DNA of 50,211 bases from an uncultured Holdemanella sp. GTDB lineage: Bacteria; Bacillota_I; Bacilli_A; Erysipelotrichales; Erysipelotrichaceae. The position numbers and the translations under genes are program-made. The first letter of the stretch is position 1, and every line of letters begins with the position of its first letter. Location of the stretch: positions 1-50,211 of the forward strand of contig NZ_CAKVJB010000015.1 in NCBI RefSeq assembly GCF_934754935.1, given 5' to 3'. Below the pieces are notes generated by a model. That model did not search any database, was not told the DNA's origin, and worked only from the letters and a program-made list of their open reading frames with translations. Positions 1-8,514 of this stretch are shown in pieces.

Positions 1-570
1 AATGGTACAAGTGATATCGAATACCACTTCTCTGAACCTATCGGATGGGGTGAATTATGGGGTATCGCAGACCGTACTGACTTTGACTTAAAAGCACACC
101 AAACAACTTCTAAACAAAACTTAGAATATTTTGATCAAGAAGCCAATGAAAAATATATTCCATACGTTATTGAACCAAGTGTAGGTGTTGAACGTTTGAT
201 GTTAGCGGTTATGTGTGAAGCTTATCAAGAAGAACAATTAGAAAATGATTCTCGTGTGGTATTAAAATTACACCCTGCATTAGCACCATATAAAGTAGCT
301 GTACTTCCATTATCTAAAAAATTATCAGATCAAGGTGATGAAGTATTCGCAAAATTATCAAAACACTTTAGCGTGACTTATGATGATGCTCAAAGCATTG
401 GTAAACGTTATCGTCGTCAAGATGCGATTGGTACTCCATTCTGCGTAACTGTTGACTTTGAAACAGCTAACGATGGATGTGTAACTATCAGAGATCGTGA
501 CACTATGCAACAAGAACGCGTCGCTTTAGATGATCTTGTTTCATATATTGAAAATAGAATCGCATTTTAA
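1..570 (+). CDS. glyS: glycyl-tRNA synthetase, C-terminal part (5' truncated by window edge)
   Basis: Reading frame 1 is open from the first base, so the gene starts before the window; the visible part is about 189 codons. It is the end of a class II, dimer-type glycyl-tRNA synthetase, which charges tRNA-Gly. Seen: the segment GWGELWGIADRTDFDL and then EPSVGVERLMLAV, the motif 3 ATP-binding region with its arginine, followed by an anticodon-binding domain (HPALAPYKVAVLPL to the end, with the family-typical KRYRRQDAIGTPFCVTVD). The stop codon overlaps the dnaG start by one base (TAATG), so dnaG is probably co-transcribed and translationally coupled. Confidence 0.93.
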   Translation, partial: NGTSDIEYHFSEPIGWGELWGIADRTDFDLKAHQTTSKQNLEYFDQEANEKYIPYVIEPSVGVERLMLAVMCEAYQEEQLENDSRVVLKLHPALAPYKVAVLPLSKKLSDQGDEVFAKLSKHFSVTYDDAQSIGKRYRRQDAIGTPFCVTVDFETANDGCVTIRDRDTMQQERVALDDLVSYIENRIAF

Positions 571-2336
571 TGAGCTGGATTAGTGAAGATGATATAAAGG
601 CAATACGTCAACAAGCAGATATTGTTGACGTAATGTCTCACTATATTACACTTGAAAAACAAGGCAAAAATTATAAAGCCATATGTCCTTTTCATGATGA
701 TCATGATCCAAGCTTATCGATTTCGACTGATAAACAAATATTCAAATGTTTTGTGTGTGGCACAGGAGGAAATGTCTTTACTTTTGTTCAAAAGATTGAA
801 AACATTTCTTTTCTAGAAGCCGTATGTAAGGTTGCTGAATTGATTCATTATCCTTTACATTTGGATACATCTAAATTTCAACCGAAAGTAGATCAAAATC
901 AACCTTTATACGATTGTATACAATCCTATATTCGCTTTTTAACATTTGAACTGGAAAGTGAAAATGGAGAAAGTGTAAAAAGGTATTTAAGTCAACGAAA
1001 AATAAATGAAGATATTATAAAAAGATTTGAAATTGGGTATGCACCTGAATCGAGTCGTAGTGTGAAGTATCTCAAGGCAAAAGGTTTTAACGAACAAATA
1101 CTATTAGATACAGGATTAATTCGTACTCATGACTTAGATGCCTATGCCGTATTTGATCATCGTTTAATGATTCCTATTCATGATGAACATGGAAATCCGG
1201 TTGGTTTTACGGCAAGACGTTTAAATGAAGATAAAGATACCGCAAAATATATCAATACTTCAGAAACAAAGATCTATCATAAGGGAAATTTGATTTTTAA
1301 TTATCATAGAGCGAAAGAGTTTGCGAAAAAGAATAAGCGATGCATATTGGTTGAGGGGGCTATGGATGTCATTGCCTTTGAAAAGGCGGATATTCATGAA
1401 AGTATTGCTTGTTTAGGTACAGCTTGTACCAAGGAACAAATGACATTATTAAAACGTTTAAATGTACCACTTGTGGTATGTTATGACGGGGATAGAGCTG
1501 GTAAGGCAGCCACTTATAAATTTGGAAAGTTAGCCGTAGATTATGGCTTGAACTTTTCCATTGTGAAAAATACAACGGGTAAAGATCCGGACGAAATTTT
1601 TAATGAACTAGGTAAAGATGAATTGTATTTATCCGTTCATAAAACCGTATCGTTTGTTGAATTTTTGTTCGAATATTTACCAAATCAATATGATTTAGAC
1701 AACTACGAGGATAAGAAGAAATTCACTTCTGAAATGCAGTCTTTTATTGAAAGAACATGCACAGATTTTGAAAAGGCCGATTACTATTCTCGTATTAAAG
1801 ATCTAACTGGATTTGATCTATCAAATTCTGTAAGTGCTGTTGCACAAATAAAAGAACCAAGAAATAAACCATCTGTTATTCGAAATATTGAGCCATTAAA
1901 AAATGGAAGAACACTTGCCGAGTATGGTGTGTTATGGATGATTCTTAAAAGTAAATTAGCGGCCGACCAATTTAAAGATCAGATTGGCTTTTTCCAAGAT
2001 CCAGTCTGTGAAGAATTGTCATTATATTGTTATGACATGTATCGAAATATGGACCACATCGATTTTGATGTCTTAATGAGTTATATCGAAAAAGAAGAGG
2101 TTCGTAATTTATTGGTAAGCCTAATGGAAAATCCGTTTCATGTTTATGAATATAATGAAGACTTCTTTAACGATAGTTTAATGAAGATCAAAGAATGTAC
2201 TTTACAAGACCAAATTGATCAAATCAACAATGAGATCAAGAATGTTCAGGATCCATTGATCAAAATCAATTTGGCAAGTAAAAAACAGGAATTAATTATT
2301 CAAAGAAACGAAATCTTACATCGAAAGGAAGGATGA
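570..2336 (+). CDS. dnaG: DNA primase
   Basis: This 588-residue primase makes RNA primers at the replication fork and works with the DnaB-type helicase. Domains in order: an N-terminal CHC2 zinc finger (C39, H42, C60, C63 in CPFHDDHDP...KCFVCGTGG), a catalytic core, a TOPRIM domain at about 257-340 with the acidic E262 (VEGAMD) and D306/D308 (YDGDRAGK), and a helical C-terminal helicase-interaction region. Length is normal for Bacillota. It lies between glyS and rpoD, the classic macromolecular-synthesis operon order, and the gap to rpoD is 4 bases. Confidence 0.97.
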   Translation: MSWISEDDIKAIRQQADIVDVMSHYITLEKQGKNYKAICPFHDDHDPSLSISTDKQIFKCFVCGTGGNVFTFVQKIENISFLEAVCKVAELIHYPLHLDTSKFQPKVDQNQPLYDCIQSYIRFLTFELESENGESVKRYLSQRKINEDIIKRFEIGYAPESSRSVKYLKAKGFNEQILLDTGLIRTHDLDAYAVFDHRLMIPIHDEHGNPVGFTARRLNEDKDTAKYINTSETKIYHKGNLIFNYHRAKEFAKKNKRCILVEGAMDVIAFEKADIHESIACLGTACTKEQMTLLKRLNVPLVVCYDGDRAGKAATYKFGKLAVDYGLNFSIVKNTTGKDPDEIFNELGKDELYLSVHKTVSFVEFLFEYLPNQYDLDNYEDKKKFTSEMQSFIERTCTDFEKADYYSRIKDLTGFDLSNSVSAVAQIKEPRNKPSVIRNIEPLKNGRTLAEYGVLWMILKSKLAADQFKDQIGFFQDPVCEELSLYCYDMYRNMDHIDFDVLMSYIEKEEVRNLLVSLMENPFHVYEYNEDFFNDSLMKIKECTLQDQIDQINNEIKNVQDPLIKINLASKKQELIIQRNEILHRKEG

Positions 2337-2340
2337 AACT

Positions 2341-3570
2341 ATGGCAAATGAAACTCAAAAATTAAAGTTTACAAGCTTGGATGAGGCAAAAGAATTCTTG
2401 CTACAAAGCAAGGAACAAAATACAGATGTTTCTCAAAAACAATTCTTAGATGCAGTCAGTGCTTTAAATTTAGATGATGATACAATGGACGATCTATATA
2501 ACTGGATCGATGAAAATATGATTGAATTCATTGACGGGGATGAATTGGATGATGAGGATTTAAATGAGGATGATCTAAGCGATGAAGATTTAGATGAAGA
2601 AGATTCGATCGCAGAAGAAATTTCTCAACTTGAAAAAACATTCGCTAATGCATCACATGCCAAGATCAATGACCCAGTTAAAATGTATTTAAAAGAAATC
2701 GGTCAAATTCCATTGTTGGATCCAAAAGAAGAGCCAATTATTGCGCGTCAGATCCAAGAAGGAGAACAGGCAAAAGAAGATATTAAAAACCCAGATTTAA
2801 GTGAGGAAGAAAAGAAACAACTCGCAAAAATCATCGCGGATGGTGAAGAAGCGAAACAAACATTGATTTCTTCAAACCTTCGTTTGGTTGTATCTATCGC
2901 CAAAAAATATGTAGGTCGTGGAATGTTATTCTTAGACTTGATTCAAGAAGGTAACTGTGGTTTGATCAAAGCCGTCGAAAAATTTGATTATACAAAAGGA
3001 TTTAAATTCTCAACTTATGCGACATGGTGGATTCGTCAATCCATTACACGTGCGATTGCAGACCAGGCACGTACAATTCGTATTCCTGTACACATGGTTG
3101 AAACCATCAATAAATTAACACGTATTCAACGTCAATTGGTACAGGATCTAGGTCGTGATCCAATGCCAGAAGAAATCGCAGAAAAGATGGAAAACATCTC
3201 TGCTGAAAAGGTACGTGAAATTCAAAAGATTGCCTTAGATCCAGTCAGTCTAGAAACGCCAATCGGAGAAGAAGACGACTCTCACTTAGGAGACTTCATT
3301 GAAGATAAAGATACATTATCTCCAGATGATTACACAAACAATCAATTGTTGAAAGATGAAATCAATGCCGTTTTACAAGGCCTAACAGAACGTGAAGAAA
3401 AAGTATTACGTTTACGTTTTGGTTTATTAGACGGAAGAACACGTACGCTAGAAGAAGTTGGTAAAGAATTCAACGTAACACGTGAGCGTATTCGTCAGAT
3501 TGAAGCGAAGGCTTTGCGTAAGTTAAAGAATCCAAACCGCTGCAAACGCTTAAGAGACTTTGTAAAATAA
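2341..3570 (+). CDS. rpoD: RNA polymerase primary sigma factor (SigA/RpoD)
   Basis: A 409-residue group 1 sigma factor that directs RNA polymerase to housekeeping promoters. Region 1.2 (DPVKMYLKEIGQIPLL), region 2 (SSNLRLVVSIAKKYVGRGM, FKFSTYATWWIRQSITRAI), region 3 and region 4 (EEVGKEFNVTRERIRQIEAKAL) are all clear. Residues 69-88 of region 1.1 are an unusually dense run of Asp/Glu (DELDDEDLNEDDLSDEDLDE). The ribosome binding site is GGAAGGATG just upstream. The many TTGACA/TATAAT-like promoters in this window fit recognition by this factor. Confidence 0.97.
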   Translation: MANETQKLKFTSLDEAKEFLLQSKEQNTDVSQKQFLDAVSALNLDDDTMDDLYNWIDENMIEFIDGDELDDEDLNEDDLSDEDLDEEDSIAEEISQLEKTFANASHAKINDPVKMYLKEIGQIPLLDPKEEPIIARQIQEGEQAKEDIKNPDLSEEEKKQLAKIIADGEEAKQTLISSNLRLVVSIAKKYVGRGMLFLDLIQEGNCGLIKAVEKFDYTKGFKFSTYATWWIRQSITRAIADQARTIRIPVHMVETINKLTRIQRQLVQDLGRDPMPEEIAEKMENISAEKVREIQKIALDPVSLETPIGEEDDSHLGDFIEDKDTLSPDDYTNNQLLKDEINAVLQGLTEREEKVLRLRFGLLDGRTRTLEEVGKEFNVTRERIRQIEAKALRKLKNPNRCKRLRDFVK

Positions 3571-4223
3571 TGATACCTTGTTCATCTCGTATTCAAGAAA
3601 TATTAGAATGGGTCAATGGAAATTGTATTGCGGACATCGGTTGTGATCATGCTTACGTTGTCTGCAATGCTATTTTAAATAAACAATCCAAAAAAGGTTA
3701 TGCGTGTGATGTGGCACAAGGACCATTGGATAATGCCAAGAAAACCATTGAAGAGAATCATTTATCCAATTTTGTATCTTGTCGATTATTAGATGGAATT
3801 CAAGGCTTGAATGAGGATGTGGATCAAATTATTATTTGTGGCATGGGCGGTAAATTGATCATCGATATTCTTTCCAAAGGGAATTTATATCCTGGCTTAC
3901 GCTTATTATTATCAAGCCATAAAGATGATTTTGCCTTGCGAGAGTATTTACGCGATCATAATATTCATATTGTTCGCGAGAAAATGATTTATGATCATGG
4001 ACACTATTATCCAATTCTAGATTGTATTTGTGCATCCAATCCACAAAATATAAGTTCTTCACAACTTCATTTTGGTGTAAATATGAAAATGGATTCAACG
4101 TATGTATCCTATCTAGATTTTGAAGAGAATAAATATAAAAATATTCTTTCAAAAGTCAATAAACCTGAATTTCTTGAAAAAATTGAATATATAAAAGAAA
4201 TCCGTACTCAGAGAATTTCCTGA
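3570..4223 (+). CDS. trmK: tRNA (adenine(22)-N(1))-methyltransferase
   Basis: A 217-residue SAM-dependent enzyme of the TrmK/YqfN family, which makes m1A22 in tRNAs. Seen: an N-terminal RIQEILEWV helix, the SAM-binding loop VADIGCDHAYV-like segment (ADIGCDHAYVVC), the acidic end of strand 2 (GYACDVAQGPLDNAKK) and the family motif IICGMGGKLI. It starts on the last base of the rpoD stop codon (TAATG) and has no own ribosome binding site, so it is coupled to rpoD. This is the Bacillus subtilis gene order. Its 3' end overlaps the convergent ispH by 16 bases. Confidence 0.93.
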   Translation: MIPCSSRIQEILEWVNGNCIADIGCDHAYVVCNAILNKQSKKGYACDVAQGPLDNAKKTIEENHLSNFVSCRLLDGIQGLNEDVDQIIICGMGGKLIIDILSKGNLYPGLRLLLSSHKDDFALREYLRDHNIHIVREKMIYDHGHYYPILDCICASNPQNISSSQLHFGVNMKMDSTYVSYLDFEENKYKNILSKVNKPEFLEKIEYIKEIRTQRIS

Positions 4224-4233
4224 ATACGGATTT
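4198..4233. terminator. bidirectional terminator shared by trmK and ispH
   Basis: A 9-bp inverted repeat (AAATCCGTA at 4198-4206 and TACGGATTT at 4225-4233) lies inside the overlapping 3' ends of trmK and ispH. T-rich tracts follow on both strands, so it can end both transcripts. Confidence 0.75.
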
Positions 4234-5107
4234 TTGGCTTTTCAATGTCTTGAGACAAATAATCTTTGACTTGATTAGTCAAATATGTAGGCGTACTAGC
4301 ACCGCTTGTGATCGCAATTGTGGCATACGGTTCAAAATCTTTCTTATCAATATCTTCAACGGTTTGAATGGAAAAGACATTTTGAATACCAGCCTTTTTA
4401 CCAATATCCACAAGTTTTTGAGAGTTATTACTTGTAGGATCACCAACCACGATCAAACAATCGACATTTTTAAGATCTAAAATAGCCTGTTGACGAACTC
4501 TTGTCGCATTACATATTTCATCATGGAAGATGGCTGAAGGATAAAGTTGTTTGATCTTATCAAAAGTATCCTTTAATTCGTAAATCGACATTGTGGTTTG
4601 ATTCGTCACAAAGATTTTACTTGTCTCAATACTCGGAATTTCTTTATTTGGCTCAATTAAATAGACTTTTTCACTCATTGTATAAATCGATTCAGCTTCC
4701 GGATGTTTATTCTTACCAATATAGAAAATCGTATAGTCCTCATCCAAATATTGTTTGACGATCTTTTGGGTCTGTAAGACAAATGGACAACTCGCATCTA
4801 CAAGAATCAATCCTTTTTCTTTGGCTTTTTCATACACTTTTGGACTGACACCATGCGCTGTAAAAATTACGATACCTTCATGTATTTCATCGAGTAATTC
4901 CACCCTTGTCTTTGTCTTATCTTCAATCGTATCAATGGAATAGGATTCAAGGGCCTTTTTGACATATTGATTGTGTACAAGATTACCTAAAATCGTAATC
5001 TTTTGATTTGGATATTGAATTCGTGTTTTCTTTGCGGTTTCAATTGCTTTTAAAACGCCCCCACAATACCCCTGAGGCTTGACTGTAATGATATTTTGTG
5101 TTTTCAT
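4208..5107 (-). CDS. ispH: 4-hydroxy-3-methylbut-2-enyl diphosphate reductase
   Basis: A 299-residue IspH/LytB enzyme, the last step of the MEP (non-mevalonate) isoprenoid pathway, which makes IPP and DMAPP from HMBPP using a 4Fe-4S cluster. The three cluster cysteines are visible: C15 in KPQGYCGGV, the DASCPFV cysteine and the one in EICNATRVRQ. The family motifs TAHGVSP and TSGASTPT are present. ispG, the preceding step, is nearby at 7362-8411, so both Fe-S enzymes of the pathway are in this window. It sits in the same neighbourhood as in Bacillus. Confidence 0.96.
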   Translation of the reverse strand: MKTQNIITVKPQGYCGGVLKAIETAKKTRIQYPNQKITILGNLVHNQYVKKALESYSIDTIEDKTKTRVELLDEIHEGIVIFTAHGVSPKVYEKAKEKGLILVDASCPFVLQTQKIVKQYLDEDYTIFYIGKNKHPEAESIYTMSEKVYLIEPNKEIPSIETSKIFVTNQTTMSIYELKDTFDKIKQLYPSAIFHDEICNATRVRQQAILDLKNVDCLIVVGDPTSNNSQKLVDIGKKAGIQNVFSIQTVEDIDKKDFEPYATIAITSGASTPTYLTNQVKDYLSQDIEKPKIRIQEIL

Positions 5108-5135
5108 ATATACATTATGCCCTAATTATTTGTAT

Positions 5136-5164
5136 TTGTAAAATGGGAAGAATTTTGGGATAAT
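5136..5164 (+). promoter_or_regulatory. promoter of cshB-nfo
   Basis: A -35 element TTGTAA (5136-5141), a 17-base spacer and an extended -10 TGG-GATAAT (5156-5164). It is followed by ribosome binding site AAAGGATG ahead of the ATG at 5190. Confidence 0.65.
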
Positions 5165-5189
5165 ACTAAAGTAAAGGATGTGAAAATTT

Positions 5190-6512
5190 ATGAATAATCG
5201 TATTCAAGAAATAATGGATTTAGAACATTTCAAAACCTTAACACCCATCCAAGAACAGGTGTTAAATCGTAAAAATAAAAATAGAGATATTATCGGTGTT
5301 TCAAGTACAGGTTCAGGAAAGTCTCACGCTTTCTTTATGCCAATCTTTGAAAAACTAGATTTTGATCAAGATTGCGTACAAGCCGTCATCTCTGCACCAA
5401 CTCGAGAACTTGCTTATCAATTATATGATCGTTGTCGTAAGATTGCTAAACATTTTAATGTACGCGTAAAACTTGTGACAGGTGGTATGGAAAAAGTAAC
5501 GCAAATGGAAAAGCAGCCACAAATCGTGATTGGTACACCAGGAAGAATGAAAGACATGTTTATCAAAGACAATGTCTTACGTTTAGATACGGCTAAAATT
5601 GTTGTCATCGATGAAGCCGACATGACATTAGAATTTGGTTTCTTAGAAGATATTGATGAAATTTTATCAAAAATGGATAAGAAAGTTCAAATGATGGTCT
5701 TTTCGGCAACCATTCCAGAATCTCTACAACCATTCTTAAAGAAATATTTGTATGATCCTGAATTTATTGAAATCAAAAAGGAAGAAGCTTTCCAAAGTGA
5801 TGTTAAACACATTTTGGTTCCTTGTAAGCACAAAAGCTATGAACAAAAAATCTTAGATGTACTTCCATGTATTCAGCCATATGTTTGTTTGATCTTTGCG
5901 AATACAACACAAGAAGCACAAAATATTGCGAATACAATGCGTGAAAATGGCTATGATCTAGTTGAACTTCATTCAGGTCTTGAATCACGCCAACGTATGC
6001 AGGCTATTAAAATGATTCAAAGCCAAAAGAAAAGCTATATTGTTGCGAGTGATATCGCCAGTCGTGGAATTGACTTAGAAGGAATTACACACGTTATTAG
6101 TTGTGGATTCCCTAAAGATTTAAAATTCTATATTCACCGTGCCGGTCGTACCGGAAGAGCCACTCGTGATGGTCAATGTATCGCTTTATATAAAGAAAGT
6201 GATAATAAATCAATTCAATCATTAATCAAACAAGGTATTGAATTTGAACATCAAGATGTGAAGAACAAACAATTTGTGGATTTAAAACCATATGTCAACA
6301 AGCGTCCAATGAAAAAGGATGAGTTCCATGAAGAAGTTGAAAAAATTGTTCATAAGAAAAAGAAAGTAAAACCAAATTATAAGAAAAGACAGCGTCAAGA
6401 AATTGATCGTATGAAACGTAAAAAGCGTCGTGAAATGATCAAATCGGATATTAAGCGCCAACAAAAAGAACGTGCTAAAGAAAGACAACGCCAAAAAGGA
6501 ATGGACGTATGA
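5190..6512 (+). CDS. cshB: DEAD-box ATP-dependent RNA helicase (CshB-like)
   Basis: A 440-residue RNA helicase with all core motifs: Q motif (FKTLTPIQEQVL), motif I STGSGKS, PTRELA, GTPGR, DEAD, SAT, and in the second domain SDIASRGID and HRAGRTGRA. The last 70 residues are a strongly basic Lys/Arg tail, which is likely to bind RNA. Size and the neighbour nfo match B. subtilis CshB (YqfR), a helicase linked to cold growth and RNA turnover, hence the symbol. It overlaps nfo by four bases (ATGA), so the two are coupled. Confidence 0.9.
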   Translation: MNNRIQEIMDLEHFKTLTPIQEQVLNRKNKNRDIIGVSSTGSGKSHAFFMPIFEKLDFDQDCVQAVISAPTRELAYQLYDRCRKIAKHFNVRVKLVTGGMEKVTQMEKQPQIVIGTPGRMKDMFIKDNVLRLDTAKIVVIDEADMTLEFGFLEDIDEILSKMDKKVQMMVFSATIPESLQPFLKKYLYDPEFIEIKKEEAFQSDVKHILVPCKHKSYEQKILDVLPCIQPYVCLIFANTTQEAQNIANTMRENGYDLVELHSGLESRQRMQAIKMIQSQKKSYIVASDIASRGIDLEGITHVISCGFPKDLKFYIHRAGRTGRATRDGQCIALYKESDNKSIQSLIKQGIEFEHQDVKNKQFVDLKPYVNKRPMKKDEFHEEVEKIVHKKKKVKPNYKKRQRQEIDRMKRKKRREMIKSDIKRQQKERAKERQRQKGMDV

Positions 6513-7348
6513 TCTATTTAGGAAGTCATGTTTCTTTTAAGGCCCCTAACTATTTTAAAGGGGCTATTGAAGAAGCTTTATCTTATGGTGCCAATGCCTG
6601 CATGATCTATACGGGACCTCCTAGTAATACACGTCGTGTGGATGTTTCAAAATTAAAGATTGAAGAAGCTAAAAAAATGATGACAGAACATGATTTTTCC
6701 ATCGATCGTGTCATTGTGCATGCACCATATATTATCAATTTGGCCAATGCGCTAAAACCAGAAACAGCCTTGTTTGGACAAGAGTTTTTAAAAGCTGAAT
6801 TAGAAAGAGTTTCTCAAATTGGTGCTAAAACACTTGTATTACACCCGGGAAGCCATGTAGGCGCTGGAATGGATGTGGGTATTGAATGGATCATCAATGG
6901 CTTAAATGAAGTCTTAGATAACGATACAAGCGATGTCAAGATTGCCCTAGAAACGATGGCCGGAAAGGGCAATGAGTGTGGCTTTACCTTTGAGCAACTT
7001 CAAAAGATCTATTTAGGCGTTCATAAAAAAAGTCGCATCGGTTTTTGTATGGATACATGCCATATTTGGGATGCGGGCTATGATATTACGCATTTTGATG
7101 AAGTCCTAGATCAATTTGATTCCATATTAGGCTTAGAAAATCTATTATGTATGCATATCAATGATTCTAAAAATGATTTGGGTGCTCATAAAGATCGTCA
7201 TGAAAACTTAGGTAAAGGCTACATTGGTTTTGATGTATTATATTCTATTGTGCATCATCCAAAACTAGAACATGTCACAAAAATATTAGAGACTCCATTT
7301 ATTGATGGAAAGGCTCCTTATAAAGAAGAAATCTCAGCACTACGCTGA
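6509..7348 (+). CDS. nfo: deoxyribonuclease IV (AP endonuclease Nfo)
   Basis: A 279-residue TIM-barrel AP endonuclease that cuts 5' to abasic sites in base-excision repair. The metal-binding segments of the family are present: VHAPYIINLAN, LHPGSH, ALETMAGKGNECG, CMDTCHIWDAGYD and MHINDSKNDLGAHKDRHENLG. The start overlaps the cshB stop (ATGA). The coding sequence runs into its own terminator hairpin. Confidence 0.96.
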   Translation: MIYLGSHVSFKAPNYFKGAIEEALSYGANACMIYTGPPSNTRRVDVSKLKIEEAKKMMTEHDFSIDRVIVHAPYIINLANALKPETALFGQEFLKAELERVSQIGAKTLVLHPGSHVGAGMDVGIEWIINGLNEVLDNDTSDVKIALETMAGKGNECGFTFEQLQKIYLGVHKKSRIGFCMDTCHIWDAGYDITHFDEVLDQFDSILGLENLLCMHINDSKNDLGAHKDRHENLGKGYIGFDVLYSIVHHPKLEHVTKILETPFIDGKAPYKEEISALR

Positions 7349-7359
7349 GATCTTTTTTT
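7331..7359 (+). terminator. Rho-independent terminator of cshB-nfo
   Basis: A perfect 8-bp stem (ATCTCAGC at 7331-7338 and GCTGAGAT at 7344-7351), a 5-base loop and then C plus seven T. The nfo stop codon is inside the 3' arm. Confidence 0.9.
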
Positions 7360-7361
7360 AA

Positions 7362-8411
7362 TTAAAATTTATCAATTTCTTCTTTTAAACGAGCTACGAT
7401 CTGATCTTGTGGAATCTTTTCAATGATTTCACCCTTTTTAATCAATAAGCCCTCTTTTTTACCGCCTGCAATCGCAATATCCGCATGTTTAGCTTCACCA
7501 GGACCATTGACTGCACAACCCATGATGGCGACTGTTACTTCTTTATTTACGGTTTGAAGATAGCTTTCAATTTCATTAACAGCCGGCTCCATATCCCATT
7601 GTGTACGTCCACAAGTTGGACATGCGATTAGATTTGGTACATTTTTGATGAGCTTGCAGTCTTTTAATAATTCTTTGACAATTGGAATTTCTTTTTCAGG
7701 TGCTCCATTGACACTAATTCGAATCGTATTTCCAATACCTTCATTTAATAAAGTGCCTAAAGCTAAACTGGATTTGATGGCACTTGTCATGGTTGTACCA
7801 GCTTCTGTTACACCTAAATGTAAAGGATAATCAAATGTTTTTGCGGCCAAACGATAGGCTTCAATACATAAAAGTGGATCACTGGATTTAAAAGAAAGGA
7901 CGGTATCATAAAAATCGAGATCTTCTAAGATTTTTACATGTCTTTGTGCACTTTCAATCATACCTTGGGCCGTTGGCTTACCATATTTTTCATGAATATC
8001 TTTTTCTAAAGAACCACCATTGATTCCGATACGAATTGGAATATGTTTTTCTTTACAAGCCCTTACGACTTTTTCAACATTTTCTCTAGAACCAATGTTT
8101 CCTGGATTTAAACGAATCTTATCGGCTCCGGCTTCAATACAAGCTAAAGCTAAACGATAATCAAAGTGAATATCGGCAACTAATGGAATATGGATTTGTT
8201 TTTTAATATCTTTTATGGCTTTGGCATCCTCCATATCCATACAGCTGACACGAATCATTTCGCAGCCCATTTTTTCAAGGTTTAAAATTTGTTTGGCAAC
8301 CTCATCTGCCTTTTTTGTTTCAATGTTACACATTGATTGAATAACAACGTGATTATTATGTCCAATTTCAAGATTTTGTACTTGAACTTGACGCGTTTGA
8401 GTTCTGTTCAT
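7362..8411 (-). CDS. ispG: 4-hydroxy-3-methylbut-2-en-1-yl diphosphate synthase
   Basis: A 349-residue IspG (GcpE), the penultimate MEP-pathway enzyme, converting MEcPP to HMBPP with a 4Fe-4S cluster. Seen: VQSMC-like VIQSMCNIETKKADEV near the N-terminus, the TIM-barrel GADKIRLNPGNIG, and the cluster region CPTCGRTQWD ... IMGCAVNGPGEAKHADI. The frame is open to 8465, but I start at the ATG at 8411 (MNRTQTRQV): GGAGG lies 6 bases before it, while an upstream in-frame ATG directly abuts the GGAGG. Electrons may come from ferredoxin or flavodoxin. Confidence 0.94.
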   Translation of the reverse strand: MNRTQTRQVQVQNLEIGHNNHVVIQSMCNIETKKADEVAKQILNLEKMGCEMIRVSCMDMEDAKAIKDIKKQIHIPLVADIHFDYRLALACIEAGADKIRLNPGNIGSRENVEKVVRACKEKHIPIRIGINGGSLEKDIHEKYGKPTAQGMIESAQRHVKILEDLDFYDTVLSFKSSDPLLCIEAYRLAAKTFDYPLHLGVTEAGTTMTSAIKSSLALGTLLNEGIGNTIRISVNGAPEKEIPIVKELLKDCKLIKNVPNLIACPTCGRTQWDMEPAVNEIESYLQTVNKEVTVAIMGCAVNGPGEAKHADIAIAGGKKEGLLIKKGEIIEKIPQDQIVARLKEEIDKF

Positions 8412-8453
8412 AGTCATCCTCCATATCTCAAGTATACGCCTTTCTTTCTTTTT

Positions 8454-8483
8454 TTTCCATTTCATCTTGGAAACGTGTATAAT
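8454..8483 (+). promoter_or_regulatory. putative promoter of the PBP gene
   Basis: A consensus -10 TATAAT at 8478-8483 with a weak -35 (TTTCCA, 8454-8459, spacer 18). It is about 30 bases upstream of the TTG start of the penicillin-binding protein gene. Confidence 0.5.
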
Positions 8484-8514
8484 ATATAGTGTTTTCGTAT
8501 AAAGGGGGATTCAA